DNA of 64,000 nucleotides. Origin: Nocardioides nematodiphilus. GTDB lineage: Bacteria; Actinomycetota; Actinomycetes; Propionibacteriales; Nocardioidaceae. Below are positions 8,582-19,207 of the stretch, in pieces. The notes under the pieces were generated by a model. The model ran no database searches. It was given only the letters and a program-made list of their open reading frames with translations, and had not been told where the DNA came from. The position numbers and the translations under genes are program-made. The first letter of the stretch is position 1, and each line of letters begins with the position of its first letter. The stretch spans positions 62,001 to 126,000 of the forward strand of contig NZ_JAIWOY010000007.1 of the NCBI RefSeq assembly GCF_020216525.1, given 5' to 3'.

Positions 8582-9481
8582 CTAGTCGGCCGACAGCCGG
8601 ATCGCCTTCGCCTTCGGATAGCCGAGCGGCAGCACCCATACGCCGGACCTGGCCCGGTACAGCACCCGCCAGGACCGGTAGCCGAGGATCGAGCGGGGCC
8701 AGCGGCGCATCACACCTGCGTAGGAGCGGACCGCGTTCACGTACGACGTCGAGTGGTTGTACGCGTACAGCGCCCGCGTCATGTCGCGCGGCGCGCCGTG
8801 GGCGCGCAGGTAGCGGGCGGCCGCCGGGATGGCGTCGCGCGGGTCGTGCACGTCTCCCCCGCGTCCGTACGCGGCCCACGTCGCCGGCATGAACTGCATC
8901 GGCCCCTGGGCGCCTGCGTAGCTGGGGCCGACGATCCGGCCGAACTTCGTCTCCACGAAGTTGATCGCCGCCAGGTAGGTCCACGGCACGCCGGTGGTGC
9001 GCGCCGCGCGCCGGTAGATCCGCATCAGCTGCGTCGCCGGCAGTGGGTCGACGATCCGCCACGGGGGCAACGACGGCTGCGGTGGGGTGATCGAGCGCAG
9101 TCCCCCAGCCGCGGCGAGGTCGGCCGCGATGATCCGGTGGGCGCGGCCGCTGAGCCGCGCCAGCACCCGCCTCCGTACGCCCGCCCGCGCCTCGGAGAGC
9201 GCCCGCACCGCGAGCTGCTCGAACTCCCCCGCCGCCCGGACTGCGCCGGCCGTCGACCCCGGCGCGGCGATCACCGACTCGGCCGAGGCGACCTGCGCCG
9301 CGAAGACACGGACCGGGCGTACGGGCGGCATCAACCGAGACGTCGACGATGCGCTCGGCGCCGATGAGCTCACCAGCGACACGGACGGCTCGGCCGAGGG
9401 CGCCCCTCCCCCGCAGCCGACCACCCCGAGGGCGACGACAGCGACCAGGGAGAGCGAGACCGGAGCGAGCACAGCGCGCAT
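8582..9481 (-). CDS. Lytic transglycosylase lipoprotein (SLT fold)
   Basis: The 299-residue exported protein has a lipoprotein signal peptide ending LGVVGC (Cys about 23). A Ser/Ala linker and a helical region (about 60-140) follow, then an SLT/lysozyme-like catalytic domain (about 150-250). The catalytic glutamate is in NFVETKFG (about E175), followed by GAQGPMQFMPATW and AYNHS, both family hallmarks. It should cleave peptidoglycan glycan strands at the outer face of the membrane. Its start codon overlaps the divergent flavoprotein start region, so the two promoters must lie within each other's coding sequence or leader. Confidence 0.9.
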   Translation of the reverse strand: MRAVLAPVSLSLVAVVALGVVGCGGGAPSAEPSVSLVSSSAPSASSTSRLMPPVRPVRVFAAQVASAESVIAAPGSTAGAVRAAGEFEQLAVRALSEARAGVRRRVLARLSGRAHRIIAADLAAAGGLRSITPPQPSLPPWRIVDPLPATQLMRIYRRAARTTGVPWTYLAAINFVETKFGRIVGPSYAGAQGPMQFMPATWAAYGRGGDVHDPRDAIPAAARYLRAHGAPRDMTRALYAYNHSTSYVNAVRSYAGVMRRWPRSILGYRSWRVLYRARSGVWVLPLGYPKAKAIRLSAD

Positions 9482-9497
9482 GCACCATGCTTACCTC

Positions 9498-11176
9498 ATG
9501 CCCGAGGCCGACCTCCGCCCCGTCATCGCGATCTGCGCACCCGAGCACGCCGACATCCTCGAGCGTGAGTTCTTCCGCTACACCGGTGACTACGACGTCC
9601 ACCTGCACAGCACGCCGGTGGCGATGACCGCCGACCTGGCCACCCTCGTGGCGCAGGGCCGCCAGATCGCGCTGCTGGTCACCGAGTCGGTGCTGCCCGG
9701 CGTGCCCTTCTTCGAGACCGCCGGCACCTGGCGCTCGATCATCCCGACCGCGCGACGCGTCGTCTGCGCCCACATCGACCACTTCCTGCGCCAGTCGCCG
9801 GAGTTCCGCCCCGGTCTCGCGGTCGGCAAGTACGACGCCTTCCTCCTCACTCCGCGCGGCGCCCGCGACGAGGAGTTCCACACGGCCATCACCGAGCTCC
9901 TCTCCGACTGGGGCTCCACGGTGGCCGACCCCGAGGTCGCCTCCGCCAAGATCATCACCGCGGGCAACGACCCGTTGGTGGTCGCGATCCGCGACTACCT
10001 CGACCGGATGGGGATGCCGTCCCACACCTACGCCCCGGACTCCGAGATCGGGCGGCGCATCCTGGACGAGCTCGCCGCCGACGGTGAGGAGATCACGCTG
10101 CCGGTGGTCTGGTCCCTCAACCGCCAGTCCGGCTCGGTCCGCAGCGTGCGTGAGGTCGCCGCCCGCTTCTACGGTCGCCCCGAGCAGATCGCCGCGGCCG
10201 GCGAGGTGCAGGACGTGGTGGTCGTCGGCGCCGGTCCGGCCGGCCTCGCGGCCGCCGTCTACGGGTCGTCCGAGGGCCTGTCGACCGCTGTCATCGAGGC
10301 CGAGGCGATCGGCGGGCAGGCCGGCACGTCGTCGATGATCCGCAACTACCTCGGCTTCCCGCGCGGCATCTCCGGCATGCGCCTGGCCCAGCGCGCCCGG
10401 AACCAGGCGATCCGCTTCGGCACCCAGTTCACCGCCGGCTGGCCGGTCACCTCCCTGATCCCCGGCGCGCCCGGCGAGCCGCACGCGCTGGTCACCGACG
10501 GCGGCTCGATCCGGGCCCGGGCCGTGGTGATCGCCAGCGGCGTCGACTACCGCCGCCTCGCCGTCGACACGGTCGAGGAGTTCGTCGGCAAGGGCGTCCA
10601 GTACGGCGCCGCCGCCAGCTCCGCCCGCTCGATGTCCGGACGCGACGTCTATGTCGTCGGCGGTGGCAACTCCGCAGGTCAGGCCGCCATCCACCTCGCA
10701 CGCTTCGCCCGTTCGGTCACGATCGCGGTGCGTCGCAAGGGACTCGAGGAGACGATGTCGGACTACCTCATCCGGGAGATGTCGTATAGCCCGCGGATCA
10801 AGGTCCTGCCCTGCACCGAGGTGGTGGGCGCACGTGGCGACACGGCGCTCGAGGCGATCGAGATCCGTGACGTCGAGACGGGCGCGGTGCAGGAGGTCGA
10901 GTGCGCCGGCCTCTATCTGCTGCTCGGCGCCCAGCCGCACTGCGACTGGCTCCCCGAGGAGATCTGCCTCGACGCCAAGGGCTTCGTCCAGACCGGGCGC
11001 GACGTCCCGACCGAGCACTGGATCGAGGGTCTCCCGCCGGAGAGCCTCGCCACCTGCGTGCCGGGCATCTTCTGTGTCGGCGACATCCGGGCGGGCTCGA
11101 TGAAGCGGGTCGCCTCGGCCTCCGGCGAGGGCGCCTCGGTGGTGCCCCTCGTGCACCAGTACCTGGCGTCCCTGGC

Positions 11177-11180
<4 letters not shown>
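9498..11180 (+). CDS. Receiver-like domain fused to a thioredoxin-reductase-like flavoprotein without CxxC
   Basis: The protein has 560 residues from ATG 9498; an in-frame ATG at 9480 is possible. Residues about 1-150 resemble a response-regulator receiver fold with degenerate phosphorylation residues. From about 240 it is a low-molecular-weight TrxR-like enzyme: FAD motif VVVGAGPAGLAAAVYG (about 241-256), AIGGQAGTSSMIRNYLGFP, NADPH motif VVGGGNSAGQAA (about 386-397) followed by VRRK, and C-terminal GIFCVGDIR. Where TrxR has the redox CATC, this protein reads GVQYGAAASSA, so it cannot do classical dithiol exchange. Related CxxC-less enzymes are flavodoxin or ferredoxin reductases or uncharacterised diaphorases. 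Fused versions of this type are widespread in actinobacteria; substrate unknown. Confidence 0.85.
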
Positions 11181-13519
<2,339 letters not shown>

Positions 13520-13536
13520 CAGGCGAGCCTATTGGC

Positions 13537-14307
13537 TCAGCGCCAGCCGAGGGCGGGCGCGACGTGCTCGAGGATGTTGCCGAGCAGCTTGGCGTTGTAG
13601 TCGACGCCGAGCTGGTTGGGCACGGTCAGCAGCAGGGTGTCGGCGGCGGCGACGGCCTCGTCGTCCTTGAGCTGCTCGATCAGCTTGTCGGGCGAGGCGG
13701 CGTACGTGCGACCGAAGATCGCGCGGAAGTCGTCGATCTGACCGACCTGGTCGCGGCCTTCGCCCTCGCCACCGAAGTACATGTCGTCGATGTCGTCGAC
13801 GATCGGCATGATCGAACGGCTCACCGAGACCCGTGGCGTACGGGTGTGGCCGGCTTCCTTCCAGGCCTCGAGGTAGGCCTCGATCTGCTTGCGCTGCTGC
13901 ACGTGGAACGGCTCGCCGGACTCGTCGGCCTTGAGCGTCGAGGACTGGAGGTTCATCCCCAGCGTGCCGGCCCAGCGGGCGGTGGCGTCGGAGCCGGCGC
14001 CCCACCAGATCCGCTCGCGCAGCGTCTCGGAGTGCGGCTCGAGCCGCAGCAGCCCCGGCGGGTTGGCGAACATCGGGCGCGGGTTCGGCTCGGCGAAGCC
14101 GTCGCCCTCGAGCATCTGCAGGAACACCTGCGTGTGGCGGCGGGCCATGTCGGCGTCGGTCTCGCCCTCGGCCGGCTGGTAGCCGAAGTAGCGGAAGCCG
14201 TCGATGACCTGCTCCGGGCTCCCCCGCGAGATGCCGAGCTGGAGCCGGTGCCCGGCGATCAGGTCCGCCGACCCGGCGTCCTCGACCATGTAGAGCGGGT
14301 TCTCGTA
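13537..14307 (-). pseudogene. LLM-class flavin-dependent oxidoreductase, C-terminal fragment
   Basis: About 253 residues of a bacterial luciferase-like (LLM) monooxygenase. After RYENPLYMVEDAGSADLIAG come RLQLGISRGSPEQV (typical LLM strand), the WWGAGS region and a C-terminal LLTVPNQLGVDYNAKLLGNI segment. The family's first about 90 residues are missing here; an in-frame TAA lies just upstream at about 14316. Exactly those residues occur at 16648-16938 on the same strand, ending in MRYEN. The two fragments meet at the same five residues, so the gene was split by the sequence between them. An internal ATG at 14289 could still start a truncated product without the N-terminal beta-barrel strands, probably inactive. 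Confidence 0.9.
14299..14307. repeat. Direct repeat at the left boundary of the insertion
   Basis: GTTCTCGTA here is repeated at 16666-16674 at the other boundary. In both places it encodes (minus strand) the same Tyr-Glu-Asn codons of the split LLM gene. Flanking sequence is also similar but not identical (CATGTA on one side, TGTCGA on the other), as expected for attL/attR of a site-specific element. It could be a 9-bp target duplication instead. Confidence 0.65.
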
Positions 14308-14350
14308 CCTGTCGACTTAGCGTACGTGACTCTGAGACCAGCCAGCCTGC

Positions 14351-15910
14351 TCAGCTCATCGCATCGACGGTGCGACGGCGGCGGAAACGGCACTCCTCCT
14401 CGACCTCCTGTGCAAGGTCTCCGAGACCCATCGTGGGTAGAAGGTCCTTGAACCGCTCCACGAGCGCGAGGCCATCGCTTTCATCCAGTACATCTGTTAC
14501 CCACACGTCGAGGAACGACTCCCAGACACGGCTCTTGCGAACCCTGTCGCCGAGCTGCCGCGCGATCTCCGCCGACCAAGCGTGATGGTTCGGGATCGTT
14601 AGCGCGTCGTCGACGATGTCGGCCAAGTCGCCGAAGCGAACGCCGAGCCGCTCAGCGACGGCAGCCATGTTGTCTTCACTCATTGACCGGTAAACGACCA
14701 CCTCCGGCGGGCCGCCGCCCGGAAGAGCGACACAGCCAACTCCGCTCCCCTCGTCACCATCAAGGACACCGATCCCTGCTTCCGGCAGCTTTCCGGCGTG
14801 GGCGAGTCCGCCCAACGAACGAACGGTCCCTGCGGGACCTACCTCCACGATCTTCATGCGCTCGAGTGCACCTGGATCGAATCTACGAACGATGCTCTCA
14901 ACCATGGATCCGGACTCTCCGTCTTCGCAATAGGCAAGAAGTTCCGGGTGCCGCTCGTCATCCATCAGAGACAAGGCGTACTCAGGGGTGACCCCGTAGA
15001 CCGGCTCTCGTTGCCCGGCGCGCGTGGATCGAAGGTAGATCCGGGCCTCAGGCGGGAGTTGCTCTAGCACGTATGGCGAATGGGTGCTGACGACGAGTTG
15101 CAACCTCCGGGCGCGAGCGATGCCGATGAGTTCGGTCATCAGGCGGCGCTGGGCTCGGGGATGAAGGGAAGCCTCGACCTCATCGATCAGAATCAGGGAG
15201 TTTCGTGGCGCCTCTTGCAACAGCGCGATGAGGTCGGTCGTCGCATCCTCCCCCGCACCTTGGTGGAAATTCGAGTAGCTAGCTCCACTACTCGTTTCGA
15301 CGATCCCAACTTGCTTTCCACGTTCGTCACGGACGATAGATCCGGACTCGTAGTTTCGCCCAAGCACGCGTGAGAGCACTTTTACGTTGTCAGGAGTGAG
15401 TTGGAGCTCCGTCGCTGACTTGGCCAGTTCCGTCCGAGCAACGCGTCCGTATCCGATCAGGGTGTCAACGGGCTGAGTTCGAGAAATGTCGAGAAACACG
15501 ACGTTGCGAGCGAGGCGCTCGGGCATGCCGCGCCACCTCGTCGTCTGCTTTCTGAGCGACTTCTGCTCGACGCTATCGCCTTGACGGATCCGGTACTCGA
15601 GTCTGACACCGCTCACGATCTCCCAGGGCGTGCTTGGGAAGAAATCATCAGGGGAAAGATCCTTCGCAGCATCGCCCGCTGCGGGCCGGTAGGCGGCCGC
15701 GGCGGCCTTCAAGACCGTGCTCTTGCCGGATCCGTTCTCGCCCGCGATTGCCACCACTGGGAATCTGAACTCGACCCACTGCTTCTGCCAGCCACGGACT
15801 CCATCTATGTAGACAGCCTCGAGAAAGAGCGGCCATCCAGCGCTGGTGTTCCGGCTCGACGCCCAATCGCTGGCCAGTCCGGGCAAGGTCGGGGACTCGC
15901 GGCTGGTCAT
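14351..15910 (-). CDS. OLD-like AAA/ABC ATPase with possible Toprim nuclease domain
   Basis: The protein has 519 residues from ATG 15910, preceded by a strong AAGGAG ribosome site. Walker A is GENGSGKST (about 57-65). A long inserted helical region follows, then a signature-like HQGAGEDA (about 217-224), Walker B LILIDEVEASLHP (about 240-252) and an H-loop VVSTHSPYVLEQLP (about 274-287). This order is that of SMC/RecF/OLD-type ATPases. The C-terminal half has YCEDGES (about 328-334) and, 50 residues on, GVLDGDEG (about 382-389). The spacing of Glu and DxD resembles a Toprim catalytic centre as in OLD nucleases, but I could not align it confidently. It is probably a DNA-acting or toxin ATPase in a defence module. 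Similar ATPases occur in Gabija, PARIS, Septu and OLD-associated retrons, but their usual partner genes are absent. Confidence 0.8.
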   Translation of the reverse strand: MTSRESPTLPGLASDWASSRNTSAGWPLFLEAVYIDGVRGWQKQWVEFRFPVVAIAGENGSGKSTVLKAAAAAYRPAAGDAAKDLSPDDFFPSTPWEIVSGVRLEYRIRQGDSVEQKSLRKQTTRWRGMPERLARNVVFLDISRTQPVDTLIGYGRVARTELAKSATELQLTPDNVKVLSRVLGRNYESGSIVRDERGKQVGIVETSSGASYSNFHQGAGEDATTDLIALLQEAPRNSLILIDEVEASLHPRAQRRLMTELIGIARARRLQLVVSTHSPYVLEQLPPEARIYLRSTRAGQREPVYGVTPEYALSLMDDERHPELLAYCEDGESGSMVESIVRRFDPGALERMKIVEVGPAGTVRSLGGLAHAGKLPEAGIGVLDGDEGSGVGCVALPGGGPPEVVVYRSMSEDNMAAVAERLGVRFGDLADIVDDALTIPNHHAWSAEIARQLGDRVRKSRVWESFLDVWVTDVLDESDGLALVERFKDLLPTMGLGDLAQEVEEECRFRRRRTVDAMS

Positions 15911-16142
15911 GTGACTCCTTAAAGGCGGTGGGTGCTGGGAATTCTGGCTCTGGCGTATCCCCGGAGGCCAGGTTGCCCGCCACGGAGGAGTGTCGCGTGC
16001 CGGGCACGCAGCATCACAGCTGCCCAACCAACCGAGGTGGAGGCAGTTCCGCCTGCGGGCGGGACTTTACCTTTGATGGCCTGCTTCGTTGGTGAAAAGC
16101 AGATGTCCGCAGAGACGGCACCGTCAGATGGCGTTCGCGCGC
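15911..16142. other. Spacer between the HTH gene and the ATPase gene
   Basis: This 232-bp non-coding stretch lies inside the insertion. It contains a short CCGCC/GGCGG hairpin at 16049-16062 and ends in the AAGGAG ribosome site of the ATPase gene. The ATPase frame stays open to about 16027 but without family-like residues. The spacer is long enough for the ATPase to have its own promoter, possibly controlled by the HTH protein. Confidence 0.5.
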
Positions 16143-16574
16143 TCAGCCGCTGACTTGACGAAGGGTCGGGCGACGCTCTCGAAAAGAGGCGTCGTCAGCT
16201 CTCGGGGGGCAGGACTGGGTAGCGACCGTGCCCAGCAAACCCAGATCAATCTCGCTAAGAGGTTGGAGCGCTGTTTCAGCGGTGAGGAATCCCGCAGCCA
16301 CGAAAGCTACCAGCGGATGGGTTCCCGTTGCTTGGGCAAGGATGGCGACTTCCGCGCCGCCGGTCGGCACCTTGTCGCCGCGCAGCCAGCGGCTCAAGGT
16401 GGTTTGAGTCGGGCCCGCTCCTGCGGTGACCTCTCGGATTCGGTTAGTGATTGCCTGCTGGGGCAAGCCATTCATACCGCCGAGAGCGAGAGCCGCCTCA
16501 ACGTAGGTCGTCCATCGCGACTGCTTAGTAAGCACGACGACATACGCTAGATCAGAAGGTACGGCGACGCGCAT
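16143..16574 (-). CDS. Small XRE-like helix-turn-helix regulator
   Basis: The 143-residue protein from ATG 16574 may really begin at GTG 16535 (VLTKQSRWTTYVEAALA). The centre, ITNRIREVTAGAGPTQTTLSRWLRGDKVPTG (about 48-78), is a helix-turn-helix with the recognition helix around TTLSRWLRG. It is followed by AILAQATGTHPLVAFVAAGFLT, a pattern common in actinobacterial and actinophage XRE regulators. It is probably a DNA-binding repressor of itself and of the ATPase gene downstream on the same strand. It is part of the lower-G+C insertion. The extreme C-terminus is basic and disordered. Confidence 0.75.
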   Translation of the reverse strand: MRVAVPSDLAYVVVLTKQSRWTTYVEAALALGGMNGLPQQAITNRIREVTAGAGPTQTTLSRWLRGDKVPTGGAEVAILAQATGTHPLVAFVAAGFLTAETALQPLSEIDLGLLGTVATQSCPPRADDASFRERRPTLRQVSG

Positions 16575-16647
16575 CTATTCGCGAGCGGACGTGCATTCAT
16601 CTGCTGACCTGCAGCGATCCGATGGAATCTGCTATGCGGTACGCGGG

Positions 16648-16938
16648 TCAGGCCGACATGTACGCGTTCTCGTAGCGCATGTCGATCACGCCGGTGCCGA
16701 TCTCGATGCGCGACGTCCTGGCCCCGATCGCGGCGAGGAGCGGGAACGGCGAGGAGAGCTGGCGGGCGAAGTGATGCACGCGGAAGTACGCGCCGTCGGC
16801 GCCCACCTCCTCGGCGGCGACCGCCAGGTCGATGGACTGGAGCAGCACGTCCGAGGCCGAGCGGGTCGCCGACTGCGGCGAGGGCGACCAGTGGCCGAAG
16901 GAGAGAAAACCGATCTTCTTCACAGTTGATTCAACCAT
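16648..16938 (-). pseudogene. LLM-class flavin-dependent oxidoreductase, N-terminal fragment
   Basis: The 96-residue fragment from ATG 16938 reads VKKIGFLSFGHW, then SIDLAVAAEEVGADGAYFRVHHFA and SRIEIGTGVIDMRYEN. These are the first strands and helices of an LLM flavin monooxygenase. After MRYEN the frame runs into four foreign residues and a stop at 16648. The rest of the protein begins again with RYENPLYM at about 14307. Joined, the halves give about 345 residues, the normal family length. The native promoter should lie upstream of 16938. Confidence 0.9.
16666..16674. repeat. Direct repeat at the right boundary of the insertion
   Basis: The second copy of GTTCTCGTA (first at 14299-14307). 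The sequence immediately inside the element here (GCCGACATGTACGC) imitates the host sequence beyond the left copy (CATGTAGAGCG). This is why the N-terminal fragment ends in a look-alike Asn-Ala-Tyr-Met before its stop. Confidence 0.6.
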
Positions 16939-17032
16939 CAACCATCTGAGGCATTCCCGTGACCGCATGAAACCCGTAGATTCGGTTTCTTTACCACAAG
17001 GAGGATCTTCGCCCCCGAGCGATATGGGTCCC

Positions 17033-17046
17033 GGGACCAAGGACCC
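17033..17046. promoter_or_regulatory. DosR/DevR-like box and adjacent palindrome
   Basis: GGGACCAAGGACCC fits the degenerate DosR pattern GGGNCNNNNGNCCC and overlaps a perfect 12-bp palindrome GGTCCCGGGACC (17027-17038). It lies about 80 bp upstream of the secreted hydrolase start at 17126. A further hairpin, GAAACC...GGTTTC, is at 16969-16989. Whether a DosR-type regulator binds is an inference from the pattern alone; short GC-rich palindromes arise by chance in such genomes. Confidence 0.3.
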
Positions 17047-17125
17047 CTAAGGTGAGGGCCGCGACGGCCGATGTGGCAGTCAGTCAGCAGGTCGTCATTC
17101 CTCAGTCATCAGCCGAAGGACCGTC

Positions 17126-19189
17126 ATGCAGATCCAGCGACACCGTCGTGGCAGCGCCCTGGGGCGCGTCTCTGCGCTCGTGGTGGCCGGCGCCCTCGGC
17201 TCCGGGCTGACGCTGCTGCCCGCGGGCGCAGCTCTCGCTGCCACCGGCACGTCGGACACCGCCCCGCCGGTGACCTCGGCCGGCGCCCTGATCGACTCGG
17301 TCGGGGTCAATGTCCACATGTCCTACAGCGACACGAGCTACGCCGACCCCGGCAAGGTGCTCAGCCTGCTGCAGGGCCTCGGCGTCCGCCACGTCCGCGA
17401 CATGGTGGTCAGCAGCCGGGCGGACCAGGTGGCCGCCCTCCAGCGTCTCGGCGCCGCCGGCATCCGCTCCGAGCTCATCCTCAACGGCAGCTCCGGCATC
17501 GGGCCGCAGCTCGACCAGAGCCAGCTCTCCGAGCTGGCGCAGCTCGCGCCGGTCACCGACGCCGTCGAGCCGACCAACGAGTACGACTGCTCCGGCGACG
17601 CCGCCTGGCCCGCCCACCTGCACGCCTATGCGAGCCGGCTCGCCGAGGCGCTCCAGGCGTCCCCCGCCACCGCACGCCTCGGACTGCTCGCCCCCGCGTT
17701 CTGCCGCCCCGAGTCCGTCGGACAGTACGGCTCCGCGGTCGGCTCGGCGAGCGTCGCCAACGCCCATGAGTATCCCGCCGACAAGACGGTGGAGCTGGCC
17801 GCTGAGAGCAGGCTGCCCGCCTGGGCGGCCACCCAGGGCCCGGCGTTGCCCCAGGTCGTCACCGAGACCGGCTACAGCGACATCCAGAACAGTGCCTACC
17901 CCGCCCGCACCACCCAGGCCGCTGCGGCCGACAACCTGGTCCGCTCCATCCTGGAGAACAAGCGTCTGGGTGTGGTGCGCACCTACCTCTACGAGCTGCT
18001 CGACGAGAAGGCAGACTCCCTGCAGCTCGATCCGGAGCAGCACTTCGGGCTGGTCGCGAACAACGGCGCCCTGAAGCCCGCGTACACCGCCATCCAGAGC
18101 CTGTTGCGCGACATCGGCCGGACCAGCAACGCCTCGACCGTCGCCCCGTCGAGCGCGCCGGCGCCCTTCGCGGTCTCGCTCAGCGGGGGCGGGAGCCTGC
18201 TCCGCTCGCTGGTCACCACCGACCCGGACGGCCGCGGCCAGACCGTCGCGCTATGGCTCGCGGCGCCCACCACGTCCGCCGCCTCCTCCGTGCGGGTCAG
18301 CCTCTCCTCCGGCGCCACGGCCACGGCGCAGCGTCCCTCGCGGGGCAACGCGGTCACCGCGCTCGGCACCGGCACCAGCTTCGACGTACCCGTCGACGGA
18401 GCCGTCACGCTGGTCCACGTCGGTCCCCCGACGAGTGCCACGGCCGCGAGCTGCGTCAGCAGCGTCGGCTACGCCGCGACCGCGAGCGCACTCGGCGCCT
18501 CGGTGATCAACCCGCTGGCCGCGTCGACCTGGTCCGGGGCTCCCGCCGCGAGCAGCACGCTCCCCGCCTGGCTGCCGCAGGGTGGAGCCACGATCAGCGG
18601 CGGCGGCCAGCAGGTCCGCGTCGCCGTGCCCGGCTCGCCGACCTCCTGGACCATCGGCATCTGGGCGCGGATCGCGCCGGGCTCCGCCGAGGCCGCGCCG
18701 TTCGTCCACGGGACCAATCTCACCGGCGCTCTGATCCGCACCTACGACCTCACTCACGACGTCCCGTCCCACGTCCAGCTCAGCGCGTACGGTCCCGCCG
18801 CCGGCCCGGCGCCTGGCGCCGAGACGTACGGACAGCTCGTCCCGGGCTCGTGGCACTTCCTCGCCCTCGCCGCCGGCCCGAGCACCACCACGCTCTTCGT
18901 GGACGGCATCGCCGCCGGCACCGTCGCCAGCGCCCCCCAGGCCCTGACCGGCGTGGATCTGGGCTCGCTCGACGCCTCGCTCGGCGGCGGCTTCCGCGGC
19001 GACCTCGCGGCGCTGACGGTCTTCCCGAAGGCGCTGCCAGCGGCGTCCGTGCTGGCGCTGGCGACAGCGGCCGACCGGCCCTGCGAGCACCCCGCCACCC
19101 GCTCGAAGGCCCCTGCTCGGGCGACGAAGCACCGCCACCACAAGAAGGCACGCCACCACCACCGCCATCAGGCCACCAAGCGGCGCTGA
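17126..19189 (+). CDS. Secreted TIM-barrel glycoside hydrolase with C-terminal LamG-like domain
   Basis: The 687-residue protein has an N-terminal signal peptide (about 1-39, basic then ALVVAGALGSGLTLLPAGAALAA). A catalytic region (about 50-340) follows with the clan GH-A pattern: acid/base in EPTNEYD (about E152) and nucleophile in VVTETGYS (about E246). The barrel is closest to GH5/GH39-like hydrolases; the exact family is not assignable. A beta-rich linker (about 350-440) precedes a concanavalin/LamG-like domain (about 485-650) with WTIGIWARI, SWHFLALAAG and TTLFVDGIAAGTV. The last 25 residues are Lys/His/Arg-rich and may bind wall polymers. It opens the surface polysaccharide locus; GH-A enzymes at such loci often trim or release the polymer. 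Confidence 0.8.
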   Translation: MQIQRHRRGSALGRVSALVVAGALGSGLTLLPAGAALAATGTSDTAPPVTSAGALIDSVGVNVHMSYSDTSYADPGKVLSLLQGLGVRHVRDMVVSSRADQVAALQRLGAAGIRSELILNGSSGIGPQLDQSQLSELAQLAPVTDAVEPTNEYDCSGDAAWPAHLHAYASRLAEALQASPATARLGLLAPAFCRPESVGQYGSAVGSASVANAHEYPADKTVELAAESRLPAWAATQGPALPQVVTETGYSDIQNSAYPARTTQAAAADNLVRSILENKRLGVVRTYLYELLDEKADSLQLDPEQHFGLVANNGALKPAYTAIQSLLRDIGRTSNASTVAPSSAPAPFAVSLSGGGSLLRSLVTTDPDGRGQTVALWLAAPTTSAASSVRVSLSSGATATAQRPSRGNAVTALGTGTSFDVPVDGAVTLVHVGPPTSATAASCVSSVGYAATASALGASVINPLAASTWSGAPAASSTLPAWLPQGGATISGGGQQVRVAVPGSPTSWTIGIWARIAPGSAEAAPFVHGTNLTGALIRTYDLTHDVPSHVQLSAYGPAAGPAPGAETYGQLVPGSWHFLALAAGPSTTTLFVDGIAAGTVASAPQALTGVDLGSLDASLGGGFRGDLAALTVFPKALPAASVLALATAADRPCEHPATRSKAPARATKHRHHKKARHHHRHQATKRR

Positions 19190-19207
19190 CCCTGGCATGC
19201 TGACGGC

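Larger units (their letters stand above)
14308..16665. mobile_element. About 2.36-kb insertion carrying an ATPase/Toprim-like gene and an HTH regulator
   Basis: The segment separates the two halves of one LLM oxidoreductase gene and is bounded by 9-bp direct repeats within a longer imperfect repeat. It holds only two genes, both minus strand: a regulator (16143-16574) and an OLD-like ATPase (14351-15910). Its base composition is visibly lower in G+C, and codon use differs (AAA, TTG, ATA-type codons appear), supporting acquisition from elsewhere. There is no integrase or transposase inside, so it must have been moved in trans or have lost its recombinase. Cargo of this type is typical of anti-phage defence modules; that role is inferred. 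Confidence 0.75.

Noticed and set aside
7959..11156. A 1,065-residue minus-strand open frame
   Set aside because: Only its last about 200 codons (from 8570) are the flavin reductase. The upstream part is antisense to the flavoprotein gene, with no starts or family motifs; an artefact of high GC.
14351..16574. Assigning the insertion to a named system such as Gabija, Septu, PARIS or a retron
   Set aside because: Each needs a second protein or reverse transcriptase that is not present; the ATPase alone does not identify the system.
17126..19189. Secreted hydrolase as a chitinase or cellulase
   Set aside because: The catalytic pattern fits clan GH-A in general; no family-specific binding residues or CBM type could be confirmed.
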